The notes: generated by a model from the sequence alone, not told the origin. A stretch of DNA of 64,000 nt from Poa pratensis (GCA_947311845.1 CAMZMU010000027.1:25450368-25514367); one strand, 5' to 3'. Numbered from the stretch's first letter, positions 33,602 through 46,259 are shown. Numbers and translations are program-made.

Positions 33602-34335
33602 TTGAACAACTTGCTTGTTCCTTCTGTCCATGTCCTTTCATTCATGAACAACTCGCAGTGCCTCCCTCCTTCTACATCCATGGCTGTGGATGGTGAACAG
33701 ATCCCAGAGTGAGATGAAAACAATCCTGGCTCCTGACCTGCTCCAAGTGGCAACATCCAGGCACCAGTGCCATGCACTGCTGCATTTTCTCATCATCATC
33801 AATGTGTTTCGATTAGCATGATAATGCAGGAACCAGATGTGGATGGTCCATTCATTCAATCATTCAACTGGCGAGGAAACAACAAGTAAGGATCATAATA
33901 ATGGTATTTATCAGCTAAATATATATATATATAATGGCAATACAAATGATATTACACATCTTCAATTCCCTCTCGCTTGAAGGGGGATAAGGCAAGGGGT
34001 CTGGGCGTGTACCGCGCCGAGCTATGTACCGATCTTGTTTGTAGCTAGCTAAGCTCAACTCTTGCGAGGAGGCCGGAGATGATCATAGGCAGAGCTAGCT
34101 AGCTACCGTTACACGGCCGCGTTTCAGTTTTCTGTTCAAAAGAATCATTACACCAGGAAGGAAGATGGATGGAAATTAGAAGCTAAGGCACTACTAGGGC
34201 CCAACATCGTTAGGTTGAATCTCAGAGTGCTTCCATGGATGATGGCAAGCTTGACTGACTGGCTTCTTCTCTCTATGTACATGGGGCGTGGCGTCGAGGC
34301 TTCTGTCCGGTCCGATCGAGCTTTTTCCCGGAGTG
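33602..34335. other. Downstream flank / 3' UTR side of the bHLH gene
   Basis: This should contain the 3' UTR and terminator of the minus-strand bHLH gene. It includes a short (AT) repeat near 33,920. No separate gene is seen. Confidence 0.4.
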
Positions 34336-36485
34336 TCAAAGCTCCATTTTCATATGGACGGTTTGCAACGAACCTGATCCATAGTAGGACTTTAACATTA
34401 GAATCATCGGTCGACAGTGATGCGGATTCATAATTTCAGGTTGAAAGGGAAGTGAAATATATTGGCTCTACTCACCGTCGTAGCTGTTGGAAGAGGTGGC
34501 GATCTCCTGATTTTGCCCCATGTCCATTTGAACCACGCTTTGCAGATCTTGCCAGAATGCCCAACCTGTTTAGCATCAGAGATTGCTCATCGTCAGTGTT
34601 GGCTCCATACAGACATCGTGTGAGCTCTAGACATATAAGTTCGTGTGTTGTAACCTGAGAGGCGGCGTCGCCAACTCCATTGAGGAATTGGTGGTGCGAG
34701 ACCATTGACCGGCAGAACGCCGGGTCTAGCGGGTGCATGGAACCCTGATCATCGTCCATGCCGTCAGTCATGCCGCAGCCCAAAGAGTTGTTCCCCTGGT
34801 GAGGCTGGCTCATGTAGGGGAGCGGTGCACCTGATGCGTCCAGCGGGAAATGGGAGCTCTGCAACGGGCCACATGACTGCTGCATCTGAACAGAAGCAAA
34901 ATTGGAACATGAGAGTAAGTTCAACCATTCAGTTTCCCCAACAAGAGAGGAACCAAATGTGGCAATGGGAGTAGCATATATGCATTGTCCTCACATCTTT
35001 AGCAAGCAGGTTCGGCAAATTGTTGAAGTCCAGCTGGGGATTCACCGTCGCCAGCTTCATGGACAGAAACTGCAACAAATGTACATGAAAGGCAAGCGTT
35101 TTAAGATGGTAGTACTCATCGGGCGTTCCAAAACGGCAAACGCTGCGGTTTCATGATGATTCTGGCTGGGTCTGCGTGGGTTGAGGATTGGCATATACGT
35201 ACCTCGACTTGCCGTTGCAACGATTGCACATAGTTTATGATCTCATCGAGCATGACAGCCTTGCCTACCACCTGAAAAAGGCAACATTTTCCCGATTTCA
35301 AATCTGGGCACACCAAGCTCTGAAGCTAAGCTACTCATGTGGCAACAAGTGTAATTTTGAGTGTTTATTTTTATTTAATTTTACCTTGTTGCAACCCGGC
35401 ACAAGATCCTGCAGCAGCTTCATCCTCTGGCTGATCTTCTCTCTTCTCACCTGACAAGAGAAGGTAAAGCAAATCGTAAGAAATGTACTGCAAAAATGAT
35501 CACTGACTGACGGAGCAATGTAATGCGAGAGAGAGGCCAAGAATCGTACCCTCTCGGCGAGGCTATGGCTGTCCGTGGCCTCCCCGCGCCTCGCCCGGAC
35601 ATGGATGTAGTCCTTATGCGGGTCGAGGGCGAGCTTGAGTCGCCGTCCTTGCCCTGCTTCTTGCCGCCGTTCTCGCTGCTGCTCTGCGCCGCTTTCCCCT
35701 TGGCCGGATTGTCCTCGGCGCCGTTGCTCTCCATGGATTTGCAGCGCTTCGACCCCGAATCCTCCTGCACGACGACGATCGCACGCTTAGGACAAGATCG
35801 ATCGATGTTTGGTTTAGCTTTAGCGTACATAGCTGAGCGGAATTCTGCTTGCGCGCGCGTCGCGTACCTTGGCGAGAAGATCCTTGGCGGAGGTGGACAT
35901 GGAGCTGTCCTTGCCTTTCCCCTTCCCGCCGGCGGCCTTCCGCTTCCGCGCATTGCCGTCGGAGGCCCCCTTGAGCGCCATCCCCGCGCCGGCCGACGCC
36001 GGATCGGACACCGACGACTCGTCCCGGGCGTTCCCGAGCTCCATCTCCCTCAATGCGCCGACCGGGCCATCGCCCTGGAGGCCGAATTGTCCCGGGCCGT
36101 AGCTGCCGCGGGCGTCGTAGCCGGAAAGCCTCGCGGCGCGCTCAGCGAAGCCGGGTCGGAGAGGAACTGGTCCAGGGAGGCCATGGGCATCAGGTTCTCC
36201 AGCGTCGGCAGGCCGGCGCCGCCCGGGTAGTGGTGGTGGTTGTACTGGCCCATCATGGAGAGGTTGAGCTTGGGCGGCGAGCCGAGAGGCGTGCCGCCGT
36301 AGTGCGGCCGCGCGAGAGATCCCGTGCAGAGCGTGGCCTTCCGCGGCGGCCGTCGAGTTGGACGCGGCCGGGGAGGAGGCCATCGGGTCGAGGTGCCCTG
36401 CCGCGGACGCGTCCATGGAGCTGTCCCAGTTGATGCTGAGGAAGCTGGCCGGCGGCGGCAGCTGGTCCGGCGGGCCGCAGTTCAT
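34336..36485 (-). CDS. bHLH transcription factor, CIB/ACE-type (subfamily XII), frame disrupted
   Basis: Eight exons on the minus strand: 36485-35868, 35764-35550, 35450-35385, 35271-35203, 35069-34995, 34885-34655, 34565-34476 and 34373-34336, all with GT…AG introns. Start [12 protein letters not shown] and end VHMKMEL. The bHLH domain spans exons 2-5: basic region [15 protein letters not shown] with the H-E-R E-box contacts, first helix and loop [13 protein letters not shown], second helix [21 protein letters not shown], and tail [11 protein letters not shown]. This is the HBI1/BEE/CIB/bHLH74 group, nuclear activators of cell elongation and flowering. As given the frame is broken. An extra base near 36,306-36,314 and a missing one near 36,151-36,155 compensate each other, but garble ~53 residues. 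One base is missing near 35,637-35,640 (exon 2 is 215 bp, expected 216). One is missing in a G run near 34,560-34,562 (exon 7 is 90 bp, expected 91). Either it is a young pseudogene or these are sequence errors. Confidence 0.88.
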
Positions 36486-36861
36486 GGATCCCCTCGCCGG
36501 AATCGCGCGCAAAGAAAGATCCGCTGCGCCCAAAGCAACCGCAATTGCGCAAGAAAATCCCAAGAAGAGCCCGAATTCCGAGAAGAAGCGTGCGGTGACG
36601 AGACGAGACGGCCCCAATCGAGCAAAGAAGCGCGGGAGGCAAGTACCCACCAAATCCCACTACGGGAGGGAGGGGCGGAGATAAGGTAAAGGCGGAGCTT
36701 TTGGTGTGCGTGACAACGCAGGGGGGAGAAAAGTGGGAAAGAAGCACCTAAAACAAAGCAAAAGCTTGCGCAGGCAAAAGCAGGGAGGAGGAGACGGGAC
36801 GAGGCTAGAGAGAGTAGTGGTGGTAGAAGTAGAGCTTGGGAGTGTGGTGGGAGTATGTATG

Positions 36862-36868
36862 TATATAG
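36862..36868 (-). promoter_or_regulatory. Probable TATA box of the bHLH gene
   Basis: The minus strand reads CCTATATACATACATACTCC about 380 bp upstream of the start codon. A C/T-rich leader with repeated CTCTCTC follows, typical of plant core promoters. The 5' UTR is therefore about 330-350 bp if unspliced. Confidence 0.5.
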
Positions 36869-36899
36869 GTCCAGGATGGCATGGGTCAAATTGGATGGG

Positions 36900-39800
36900 C
36901 TATGGGCATCATCACCTCAGCCTTTCCTGCCATGAAAGGAGGAGGAAGAAGAAGCTGGAGAGAGAGGCACTGGAGAGAGCTCACCTCACCTCACCTCCCA
37001 GGCCAGTCAGGGTGGTGGAGAAGTGGAAGCTCAAGTGCTGTGGTAGTGGTGAGTTACTTGCAGGAAAGGGGGGTAAAGGGAGATGATGATGCATTGCATT
37101 TGCTGGCTGCCTTTACATGAGCTGTGGTGCAAACATAATGAAATGCAGATAAAAATATCATGATCAGATAAATTAAAGATGGCAAAATTGGAGATGTTCT
37201 AGTAATTTACATTTGCTTGTGTTGTTTTTCTGATCCTGGGATATTTTTTGTAGCAGGGTTAGAATAAGAGGTGAAGGTGATGGTCCCTATAAGCAGCAGG
37301 GCCATTTTGGTTTGCCCATGGAATTGAGAGATGAACCAATCATTAAATTGGGGAATGGGAGAAGGCCACAAGGGGACAATGGATGTGCTTGGTAGTTTGG
37401 GTTGGATCCTACCACTACCACTGCCTACCCAACAAAATATAAATCCTTTTTAATCATTGTCTAGTTTTTTTTTTAGTTTGAGGATGGAGCAGCAGCAGCC
37501 CATTGGATGGACCCGGCGTGATTTGTTCTCGTGTGCCCCGGGAACTGTTTCAGGCTGATTGGGGTTTTCATCCCCTTCGGTTCCATGGTTTTTCTATTTG
37601 CACCCGGATGGGTATCATCATCGTCACACATAAGAGTTACTCTTTTCCGGCTTGATTGCACCAATATTTGTTCCAAACTACCTCTGATATTTGGACTGCT
37701 GTTTTCTATTCTATAATTATATTAGTATCTGATTTGTAGCAGAGACAACTTTTAATGGTGGTACTAATAACTTCCAAAATTGCCCCCAAATACATTATAG
37801 AGGCATGCAAGAAAAACCAAATAACTCGTACGAGTATGCAGATGGCATATGGGATACGAACACAGAGTGCAGGAGATTTATGATTGGCCCTGAGAGATTG
37901 GTTCAACAATGAAACATAAATACGCACTGTACGGTACAACACTAATTGGAGCATTGAAGCATTCAGCAGTGGACATCTCATACATGACCACTTGCTGCTG
38001 ATGCGTCTACCGTAGAGCACAATTTAAATCAACCCAAGGGGCTCTCTTTGAATCACAGAATTCAGAATATGCGGGAATAGAAAATATAGGAATCACAATT
38101 TATATACATCCTTGCTATCGATCAACTTTATATTAATATATTTTCATTTATCAATAAAAGAAAATCACATTAATTTTCTTGAAAATTCTGTCATTTGACA
38201 TAGTTGTCTATATGGACATCTATGTAAATATACATGTTATCCATTGCAAAAATAGATAAAAATGCGACTTTTAATAACGAGGCTCGCCTATGCCTTGGGA
38301 GATGACTATGAACAGAAGTCCATTCACATTTTGCATTAGTCTTTCTCGATTGGATGAAGAAAAAAAATCATCTTCTTCTACTAAATCAATTTATTACATT
38401 CGACAAGGGGCTATCAGACTTTTCTCGATTGGCGCCACAATGTGTCCGTACACCCTTTTCAGATTGACCCTTCTCGTGATACTGCATTCACACTACGAGA
38501 ATCCTCTTATCTGTTTTGGATAGCCGCGGTTCGTTTACATAACAGACCATGCTACACGTTCCACTTCAAGGCTTAACCCTCGGCATATTCCAAGTCTAAC
38601 CGATAGCCCTATATGCATATTCGACACCTGTTCCAACACAATTGTATTTGGAACTGCATCAGAATACTCCTAACATTTTCAATCCTCCAAAATCAAACAA
38701 GTTCTATAGTAGAAATTCCTGGATAATAGAATCCTGTAAAGTATATGTGAAATTCTTTATAATCATAGAGGTCGTAAAAAGTAAATTTCTTCACATTATA
38801 ATTTATGGAAGTGGCAATGAAGATAACATTCAACTCCCTAAAAGCAATTAGCTCCATTCAATACTCTCGAGTACCATGCATTTTCTCTTCCCCAAAATAA
38901 AATGGTGCACTTTTTGTCTCTCATTGCTCAAGAAATGTCCCAAGAGAGCCATGCGAGCTTATGAATGCCCGTACCAAATGCAAAATCCATACACAGCAAC
39001 ACACCAAACTCGCAAGACATCATCTGCAGACAGAGGAGCTTATTCACACTTTAGGAAACGTGGACGGTGACGCTACGCTGGTGGCTCACGATTTCTCTCA
39101 TCGATCGATCGGATCAGGCGCCAATATCTACCTCGTGAACAGTGCTAACGCCAATCCGAGAGAAGCAACGGTACTCACTAATCGGCGACCCGTGTTCCGT
39201 GGAATTGTACCATTAGCCGGATTTGTCCCAGCAGTTACCCAACGACGACAGTGTCACCGTTATTAGCTAAAGCTTTTAGCTGCCTCTGATTGATTCCAGC
39301 GTATAGAGATAGCTGCCAAACGTTTGCCACGGGTAGACAACCGGTGTTGTGGCTGCGAGCGTGTACGTTTGTACGTACTACAAAGGTGGTAGGGTAAACT
39401 GGGTATAGTCCCCCCCTTGCCTGAAAATGATAAAATCTTTACGGGCAAGTCACCCGGTCGAGAAGGAAAAAGGCAAGGCAAGCCCATTCATGTTCGCTTC
39501 CATTGCACTCCTCTCTGCTTTTGCTTTCACAGATTAGATTAGATTACCCTACTATGCTGGTAAACATCCACTCACACGTACGATTTGTTGGGTAAAAAGT
39601 GGTGGCTTTTTATGAATGGGTGCAGTGTGTTTGCTTGGGTCTTACTGGTTTAACAAGCATTTTTATTGATTACCATGCACAGGTAAACTTTAGTACCGAC
39701 GAAAGAAAAATTATAACATTGGTCCCTAAGCTCCAATTCCGGGCCTTATTGGTCCCTCAAGTGTCGAAACCTTCTAGATGTGGTTCCTTACCTAGGAAAA

Positions 39801-41142
39801 TTGATGTTGTCATGTTAGTCACTTGCGCAATTGAGAATTAAAGAAATTCTAGGGGTCTTCGGCAACATTTCGACGATGCCTTCCATCATCGTTGTGGTCA
39901 CAAGGAAGAATCTGACAACTGGTTACCAGCCAGAGCTAAATATTTGACGAACTTCATCTTGAGAGATTAGGCTTCACCCTCTCTTTTTAGCTTCCCTTTA
40001 TGGCCACGACCATGTCTTGGTGCCCCTTTGGTGATAGTTTGTGGTTTCCCGTAGTCCTTCTCTCTTAATCAATGAGAAAGGCAAGTATTTTGCCTCGTTT
40101 AAAACAAATCAACGATGTTGAACGTGATTACTAAGATTTCCTTAAAAGTACTGTGTACGATTACATCCATTTACAGTTTTCTTTGAAACAAATTATTTTC
40201 ATGGTAAGAAACAAAGTCTAAATATATTTAGAAAAGGTCACTTATGAGGTCTAAGGGACTAATGTTTTGTGTATTGGCTATGTTAATCTATCGTGCTTTC
40301 TACGTGCATGCTGACTGTTGTTTCAGAATAGTTGCTTACAAAAAATAGTATAAAATCGGGGAAACGTGGAGATAAGTTTTGAATTGGTAAATTGAAAAAC
40401 ATGAACAATCAAAAAACTTCAAAATTGAGTTTTATATTAAATATAAGGAAACTTTTTGTTTTACCTTATTCCTGGGTATTATACGTTTTTTACCTTCAAT
40501 ATTATACATACAATTATAATAATGTGTATTACAAGTAGTCCGTTTACTTTCTAAAAATTAAGTTTCATCTGTACCAAAAACGACCTTGTCAATTTGGGGA
40601 TAGACAGCCTTTTTGCCTCTTAAATTTTGTTGTTCTTCCATCACTCAACTGCAATTTGCTCTTTTATTCATATTAGTATGCAATTAATTTTATAAATCCT
40701 AAAACCTATGCGAAATTTCAAACTAATTTTATTGTATTCTTGGTTCTGTGTTTTCTTGCTGGGTTGCCGCAATGTGAGAAATAATTCCGCATCATTTTTT
40801 AAGACTACCTCAATGGAAAGAGGGACCAAATATTGGTGTTTAAGAATTTTTCGATAAAAGGAATATATTAATATCGGAAAGATAACAATTGGCCTCTGCA
40901 ACATATAATGCCAAGAGAGACATCCAAAATGCACACGGCCAAGACGAAAAGAAAAAACAAAACAAAACAAACAGCGGAAGTGATTAGCGACTTGTAGCAA
41001 CATGCGACAACCACCACCAAAAACAACACCCGTACAAACTAACTATCCGTATTTATGATACTTGCACAGATTAAGTATATTTGGTGGTAGTGTTTACATA
41101 CAAAACTTAGATTTTTGTAATTGTACATGGACATAATAGAGT
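36900..41142. other. 4.2-kb intergenic region upstream of the bHLH gene
   Basis: No gene is supported. Short repeat-like motifs occur (for example a Tourist-like TCTTTGAATCACAGAATTC near 38,048), but no paired ends. The proximal part (36.9-37.5 kb) is likely promoter of the bHLH gene. Confidence 0.4.
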
Positions 41143-41150
41143 ATTCTAAT

Positions 41151-41682
41151 CAAGGAAAAAATAGCTGCTATCAAAAATAGCGTGGCCCTCCTACAGAAGC
41201 TATACAAGATATAGCGTGATATAGCGAAGTTACATATAAAATAGCGTGATGAAAAAGTTGTAAGAAATAGCCCAAATATTAAGGATTTCAGCACTAATTT
41301 TTTTCCAGAAACAATACATGCATAACCAGGTAACCATATTCAAATGTCAAGGCCAAATCCATGGCACGAATATAAATATGAGGATTAAAACCATGAAAAA
41401 GTAATAAACTAAAAGATAAATATTTTAAACTTTAATCAGAATCATTGACATCATCTTCAGAATAACTAGAAGAACCACCAGATTGCCCGCCATCATCATC
41501 ACCTAATGTTATTTTAAGACTTTTTGTTAGCGTAGCTATAACGTTACCACGTTTAGTGTGGTTTCGAGCGTATAAGACAAAAATAGCGTCGTAGCATCAA
41601 CTTTAGGCTAAATATAGCGTAGCCTCTCTAAATACGCTATATCGTGCTATTAACCGGGAAATAGAGTGCTATTTTTTTGTTG
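41151..41682. mobile_element. hAT-type MITE, ATAGCG-rich
   Basis: The ends CAAGGAAAAAATAGC and GCTATTTTTTTGTTG form inverted repeats, and the octamer ATTCTAAT flanks both sides (41143-41150 and 41683-41690). Subterminal AATAGCG / CGCTAT motifs recur at least eight times. There is no transposase coding. The 8-bp TSD places it in hAT. Confidence 0.82.
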
Positions 41683-41944
41683 ATTCTAATATACGGAGGA
41701 TACAAAGCAGATAAGAGCCTAGGACATTTTTTTTCAGCGAAGCTGCATGCTACGTAAGAATGACATTACCTGAAATTACTTGACCCCTCTCTTTTTTGAA
41801 AGGGGCAACTTGGGTAGGATATGTGAGATCAATTGTTGTTTGAAAACATAAAACATGTTGTAAATACAAATTAATTTGACAACACACATCCATGGTACAT
41901 ATGCAACCAAAAAATTGCAGCTCCAAAGCTGAAATTTACATTGC

Positions 41945-42318
41945 CTCCGGAGCTTATATGCTCCTCGTAGAATATTTTTCTTAAATAAATTATAAAATAT
42001 TTCAAAAAATTATAAAATATGGAGAAGAACATATATAAATGTCCTACACGTGTGCCAAATTTTATGGTGAAGTGACAGTTGTGTTGTTCTGTGCCAAAAC
42101 AAAAAAGAAAATTCCGTGGCTAAAATGGGATTTTTAAAATATTTTTTTGAGCACTTGTTTTTTTATTTTTGCATAGAGTACCACACATGTCATTTCATCA
42201 CGAAACTTTTCAGATATTTGAAAATATGTACGTAATCGTCACTAATTTTGTTCAGAAGTTTTGAATAGTTTACTTTTTTTTTATTCGTCCAGAAGCATAT
42301 GAGTTCGGGAGCCAAAAC
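41945..42318. mobile_element. MITE-like element, CATATGCTCC-type ends
   Basis: Imperfect inverted ends are CTCCGGAGCTTATATGCTCC and the complement of AGCATATGAGTTCGGGAG. Interior blocks are shared with 10,673-11,033, and the end style with 18,331-18,753, suggesting one family at different ages. No TSD is clear. Confidence 0.5.
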
Positions 42319-42429
42319 ACCTTTCGTGTTCGTCACTAATTGTGTCTCAATAGTGTGATATAATATTCACCCAAAGTTGACACTGTGCACATTTCGAATT
42401 AACTTTTAGATGCTGTAGTTGTACATCTC

Positions 42430-42580
42430 GAATATGTTTTTTTTACGGGCAAGAAGCTTGTCGTTCCATTGATATAGAAGAAATGAATTGACCAGTTTAT
42501 AAGAAAAACTGGCCGAAAAGCGGGTGTAACAACACAACACACCACGGCCGGCCCCGAGGCCACGCACCACTTTTTTAGCT
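42430..42580 (-). mobile_element. 5'-truncated LINE-tail fragment
   Basis: This 150-bp stretch matches the left end of the 4,886-6,184 retroposon: GGGCAAGA.GCTTG, then GATATAGAAGAA, then CCAGTTTATAA, then AACTGGCCGAAAA, then AACAACACAACAC and GGCCACGCACCAC. It then stops abruptly. Read on the minus strand it is a severely 5'-truncated copy, which is normal for LINE-mediated insertion. Confidence 0.75.
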
Positions 42581-42599
42581 GTAGACATGTCACTCAAAT

Positions 42600-43997
42600 A
42601 TTAGGATTTTTGTTAAATTCCTTATGGTGAGTTGATCTCTCGATTTCATCCAAAGGCCTGAATGGTCTCGTCTATCTCTATCTTCCTCAATCTTTTTGTT
42701 CTTCTGTGGCCCATGCAGTTCTGCTCCTTTGATATTTTTGTTTAATCCTTCTTTAATATCGCCAAGAAATGGGCACAGGAGGCTGCGCTGAAGTTAGTCC
42801 CAAGCGAATACACGAACGGTCTCGGACATGGCCACCTCTTTTTCAGCATCGAAGAAGAAAACGTGGCCGGCTTGACCGGTCGTCCTCCTAAAATTCTGAA
42901 TCATGAACGCCGTCGATGCTATTAACAAAGATTTTCTTCTCTAGGTCTCGTGCCAAATTAACTCCAGCTATGGATGAACTGGTGCTGGAGAAGACCGATA
43001 TTTCTTCTCTAGAAAAACGGCCTTGAAACTGAAATGAATTCCACCGTCTCAAAACCAATGGGGCGATCGGACGAAACCGTGGACGGACGTGCTTCTTTTT
43101 CTGGTGGTGACGGGACGGCTCAGAGCGTGCGTGCATGCATGGATTGTAGTGTCAATTTTTTCCTTTGATTTTGGTGCAGCTGGCAAGGGTCAAGGCTGTG
43201 TGTCCTGTCCACGTCTGCGATCCGCCTCCAAAATGAAACTTGAATTTACTTCAGCCGGAGTATTGCAGTTTCTTGGCACCGGCTCAAATGCCAGAGTGCC
43301 AGACGCTCTTGCGCTGCTGCCTGCTGCTGTGCTTCTACATCTTGATACTATCTAAATCTTTGATTTTTTTCACGATTTTTTGAAACTAAAAGGTGTAGAT
43401 TTCAAATTTTTGAAAGAACGAGCTACATGTAGCTCGAGCTCCATTTAAATTTTTCGGCCCATCGACGTAAGTACTGCATGAGAGATCTATTCCTTGCATA
43501 TAATTTTTTTACTTACATACAACGATTCAAGTGAATAAAAATTGCATGAAGAAGTGGAAGAAATAAAACATACTACCTATCTACTAGTGTTTGAGCATCT
43601 CTAGCAAAATCCCTTGAAAAGGAAAACCTTAAAACAGTTATAAGGAAACCTCAAACCGTTAAGGGGTAGAAACGACCCTGCCAGGACACATACCTCAAAC
43701 CCGTACCCTAAAACAGAATATCCCATTATATGGGATCTGCTCTTGCAGAAGCCACGACATACTTTAAAACTCATGCTTTTTAGCATGGTTCATCATTGAG
43801 AATAATCTAGTTCTGGTAACACAATAGTTCATTAAAACTCAGACTATAATCTTGCAGATCTATCAAACTAGTTCGTAATAAACTTTTACCAGTTGTGACC
43901 ACCACGGTACCTCAAATCGGCACGAAGAATCCCCTCGCGAATATTGACAACACATCCCAATATATGATTACTTTGCAATTGCCTGTCGATGACGAGT
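42600..43997. other. Intergenic DNA with a half MITE
   Basis: No gene is supported. One unpaired end resembling the 29,876 hairpin MITE (GAGCTACATGTAGCTCGAGC) is at about 43,418-43,440. GAGCATCTCTAGCAAAATCCC at about 43,595 resembles a common grass MITE end. Confidence 0.4.
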
Positions 43998-44542
43998 CTA
44001 CTCATTTAAAGTACTTGGATTGCAGAGCATGATCTTATTCTGCAATTGAAGAGATTTATCTATCCTCATATGTAAGAGCTGCAATCTCCTAGTATTCAAT
44101 CTTTGCGTCAAATCAATATCATACAACCGTTTGTCCATGTAATCCTTAACCATCGGATCATATATCTCCAGCGCATCTTTCAAAGTCAATCTATCAACTC
44201 AATTCTCTAGGTCCTCGTCATCAATAGGCAAACAACAATAAGAAAACTAAATACATAGAAACATTGGCGACAACGGGAGAATAGGGAAGAAATTAACCTC
44301 TCTATTTCACCGGTGCCGGCGACGGGAGGCGCGGGAGGAGCCGCGCCATACCTGACAGGCGCCACCGTGTTGTAGCAAGCGGGAGCGGGTGGCAGGAAAG
44401 TACTAGGGGTCGGGAAGCGCGGCCCTGGCAGCGAGAAACACGGAACCCGCTGGGGCGGTGGCGAGAGGCGCGGAACCCACGGGGGCGACAGGAGGCGGTG
44501 AACGCGTAGCGGCCGTGGCGGGAGGCGGGATGTGAACCTCAT
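43998..44542 (-). CDS. Hypothetical two-part minus-strand gene, doubtful
   Basis: A minus-strand frame from 44,542 is Pro/Arg-rich and reaches GTGEIERL, where a donor-like GAGAGGTTAA occurs. A second open stretch at 44189-43998 reads LKDALEIYDPMVKDYMDKRLYD and then a charged helical region (LNTRRLQLLHMRIDKSLQLQ). It could be a second exon. A TATA-like TTATATGCC lies upstream near 44,640. I do not recognise either part. The pair sits between possible MITE ends near 43,595 and 44,835, so it could also be transposon-carried sequence. Confidence 0.25.
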
Positions 44543-45066
44543 GGCGGCGAGAGGCGGGATGGCACGGGAGCGAGGAGATCAGCAGCGATGGGAGGCGGCG
44601 ACGCTAGCTGAAATTTGCCTCCCGCCAAATGATTGGGCATATAAGGGGAACCTAATAATCGGAGGGTAAATCTTTATATATAAAGATTAATGTGATCATT
44701 TTTTCCCTGAATTTGTTTCATGGGTCGGTCTGATATAAGAGACTTGCGGGACGATCAAACTGTAAACTGACAGTTATTTTAATGTTCCAAGCCTTTCAAG
44801 GGCTATGCTAAGATAAAATCATTGTACATGCCCTAAAAGTTGTTGGCTGTATGTTGATGTTGTTTTAGTTTGTTTTACATCGAGCCTAGATCGACTCCTC
44901 TCCTCTGTCAGAGCATGGAAGTCACAGATGTGAACGGGGATTGATTCGAAACTGGCGCGGAACGGGTTTAAGCCGGAACTGAAGCCTTGTGCCGTGCGAT
45001 GAAAGAGAGTGTCGCGGAAATGGGTTTTACTAATCGACTACTCCGTACGGGAAACACTGTCACCTA
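44543..45066. other. Intergenic DNA
   Basis: No gene was found. CATTGTACATGCCCT near 44,821 resembles a grass MITE end. Confidence 0.35.
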
Positions 45067-45227
45067 CTCTCTTCGTTTTTTAATATAAGATGTTTTAGCA
45101 TTTGTCCACATGCATATGTACACAAATGTATTTAGACATGTTTAAGTGTGTATGTTCACTCACTTTAGTATGTATCTAGACAACATGTACAACACCTAAA
45201 ACATCTTATATTAAAAAACGGAGGGAG
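45067..45227. mobile_element. Stowaway MITE, 161 bp
   Basis: CTCTCTTCGTTTTTTAATAT and ATATTAAAAAACGGAGGGAG are inverted terminal repeats that extend through TAAGATGTTTTAG/CTAAAACATCTTA. TA is duplicated at 45065-45066 and 45228-45229. A typical Tc1/Mariner-derived MITE. Confidence 0.92.
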
Positions 45228-45229
45228 TA

Positions 45230-46042
45230 ACAGTTTGGCACCTAAATGTTTCTTTACAGATTACAGATGGATGGACTGATGGGGGCGGCTTACTCTAATC
45301 GCATTCGCCTCGGGATCGCTGCTGACAGTCACATGCTTGCTGGTGCTTGCGGCGACCACAAAAATATACTTACTCAGGATTCATTAGAGATTGTGTGTGT
45401 GTAGAGAGAGACGCCAGACATCTCCCTGTGATGGAAGGAAGGAAGTGACTGCAGCCAATGAAGCGATGGATCCATCCCCTAAAGCGTCCACTAGTCATTC
45501 GTTAATTAACTAATCGTGAAACCTTTTTAATCTCTCTCTCGTGGACTTTTGAGTTTTTAACCTCCGATCGAGGCCTCGTACAGAAATTCCCTTGTACCCA
45601 CGACACACGGTGCGGTTCAACGTAAAGCTTGCAGGGGCCGGGCGGGAGGACCATGAGCCCCCTCGTGGGTCATCGCCATCGTGCATGCATGGCTCTCTGC
45701 AAAGTCCCATTCCCTAAAGCCGACGTACGCAAACCTTTGCCGCCCGAGGTGCACCAAATGAAACAGAACAAACACACCGGTCAAGCGTCTCTCTCGACTC
45801 TGGCCCTGATCCCTCTGAGTACACGAGATCGATCGCATTGTCCCAACGTCGGTCCGTCCGTAGATGAAGTAGTAAACGCGGAGGCTAGCAGAACAAGTTC
45901 GTTCTAAGACCATCTCTTGCAGATCCCGCCTCCCGGTTCAGAAAATTCCAGTGGATATGCGGGTTGGGCCGTTTTTGCAGCCCGAACATGTACCGCATAT
46001 CGCTCCGACCTGGATAATCTTATTCAGGCTTCCGAACAAGTG
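45230..46042. other. Intergenic DNA left of the copia element
   Basis: No gene is supported. GACCATCTCTTGCAGATCCCG at about 45,909 resembles a grass MITE end, so the copia element may have inserted into an older element. Confidence 0.4.
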
Positions 46043-46248
46043 TGTGATTTGGTGTAAGGCGTGTGTAACCCGATTAGGGGCCGCCCTTCGTGTTATATAG
46101 GCCGGTTAACCAAAACCACCGGAAGGGATATACATCAGAGTTGTTACAACCCTAGGATCTCAACTACTAACCGATACCTTATAACTTGGTTCGGTTGTAC
46201 AACGTGATACACAAGTTTACATGAATATCTAAACCTATTCTGTTAACA
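46043..46248 (-). repeat. 3' LTR of the copia element (206 bp)
   Basis: Plus-strand TGTGATTTGG…CTGTTAACA. It has TG/CA ends and a TATATA box (GTTATATAGGCC) internally, and is followed by the polypurine tract. It differs from the 5' LTR at four positions. Confidence 0.95.
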
Positions 46249-46257
46249 CTCCCCCTC
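46249..46257 (-). other. Polypurine tract
   Basis: The minus strand reads GAGGGGGAG directly adjoining the 3' LTR. This is the expected primer position for plus-strand DNA synthesis. Confidence 0.85.
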
Positions 46258-46259
46258 AA

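Noticed and set aside
33278..33712. Open frame crossing the right edge of the 32.9-33.6 kb retroposon
   Set aside because: It runs across the target-site duplication into flanking DNA and has no domain.
36253..36889. Minus-strand frames upstream of the bHLH start codon (164 and 135 aa)
   Set aside because: They start upstream of or across the TATA region and overlap exon 1 in other frames. The real start MNCGPPDQ is recognisable at 36,485.
45909..46042. MITE end GACCATCTCTTGCAGATCC as a full element interrupted by copia
   Set aside because: The opposite end could not be located right of 51,297, so the element is not supported.
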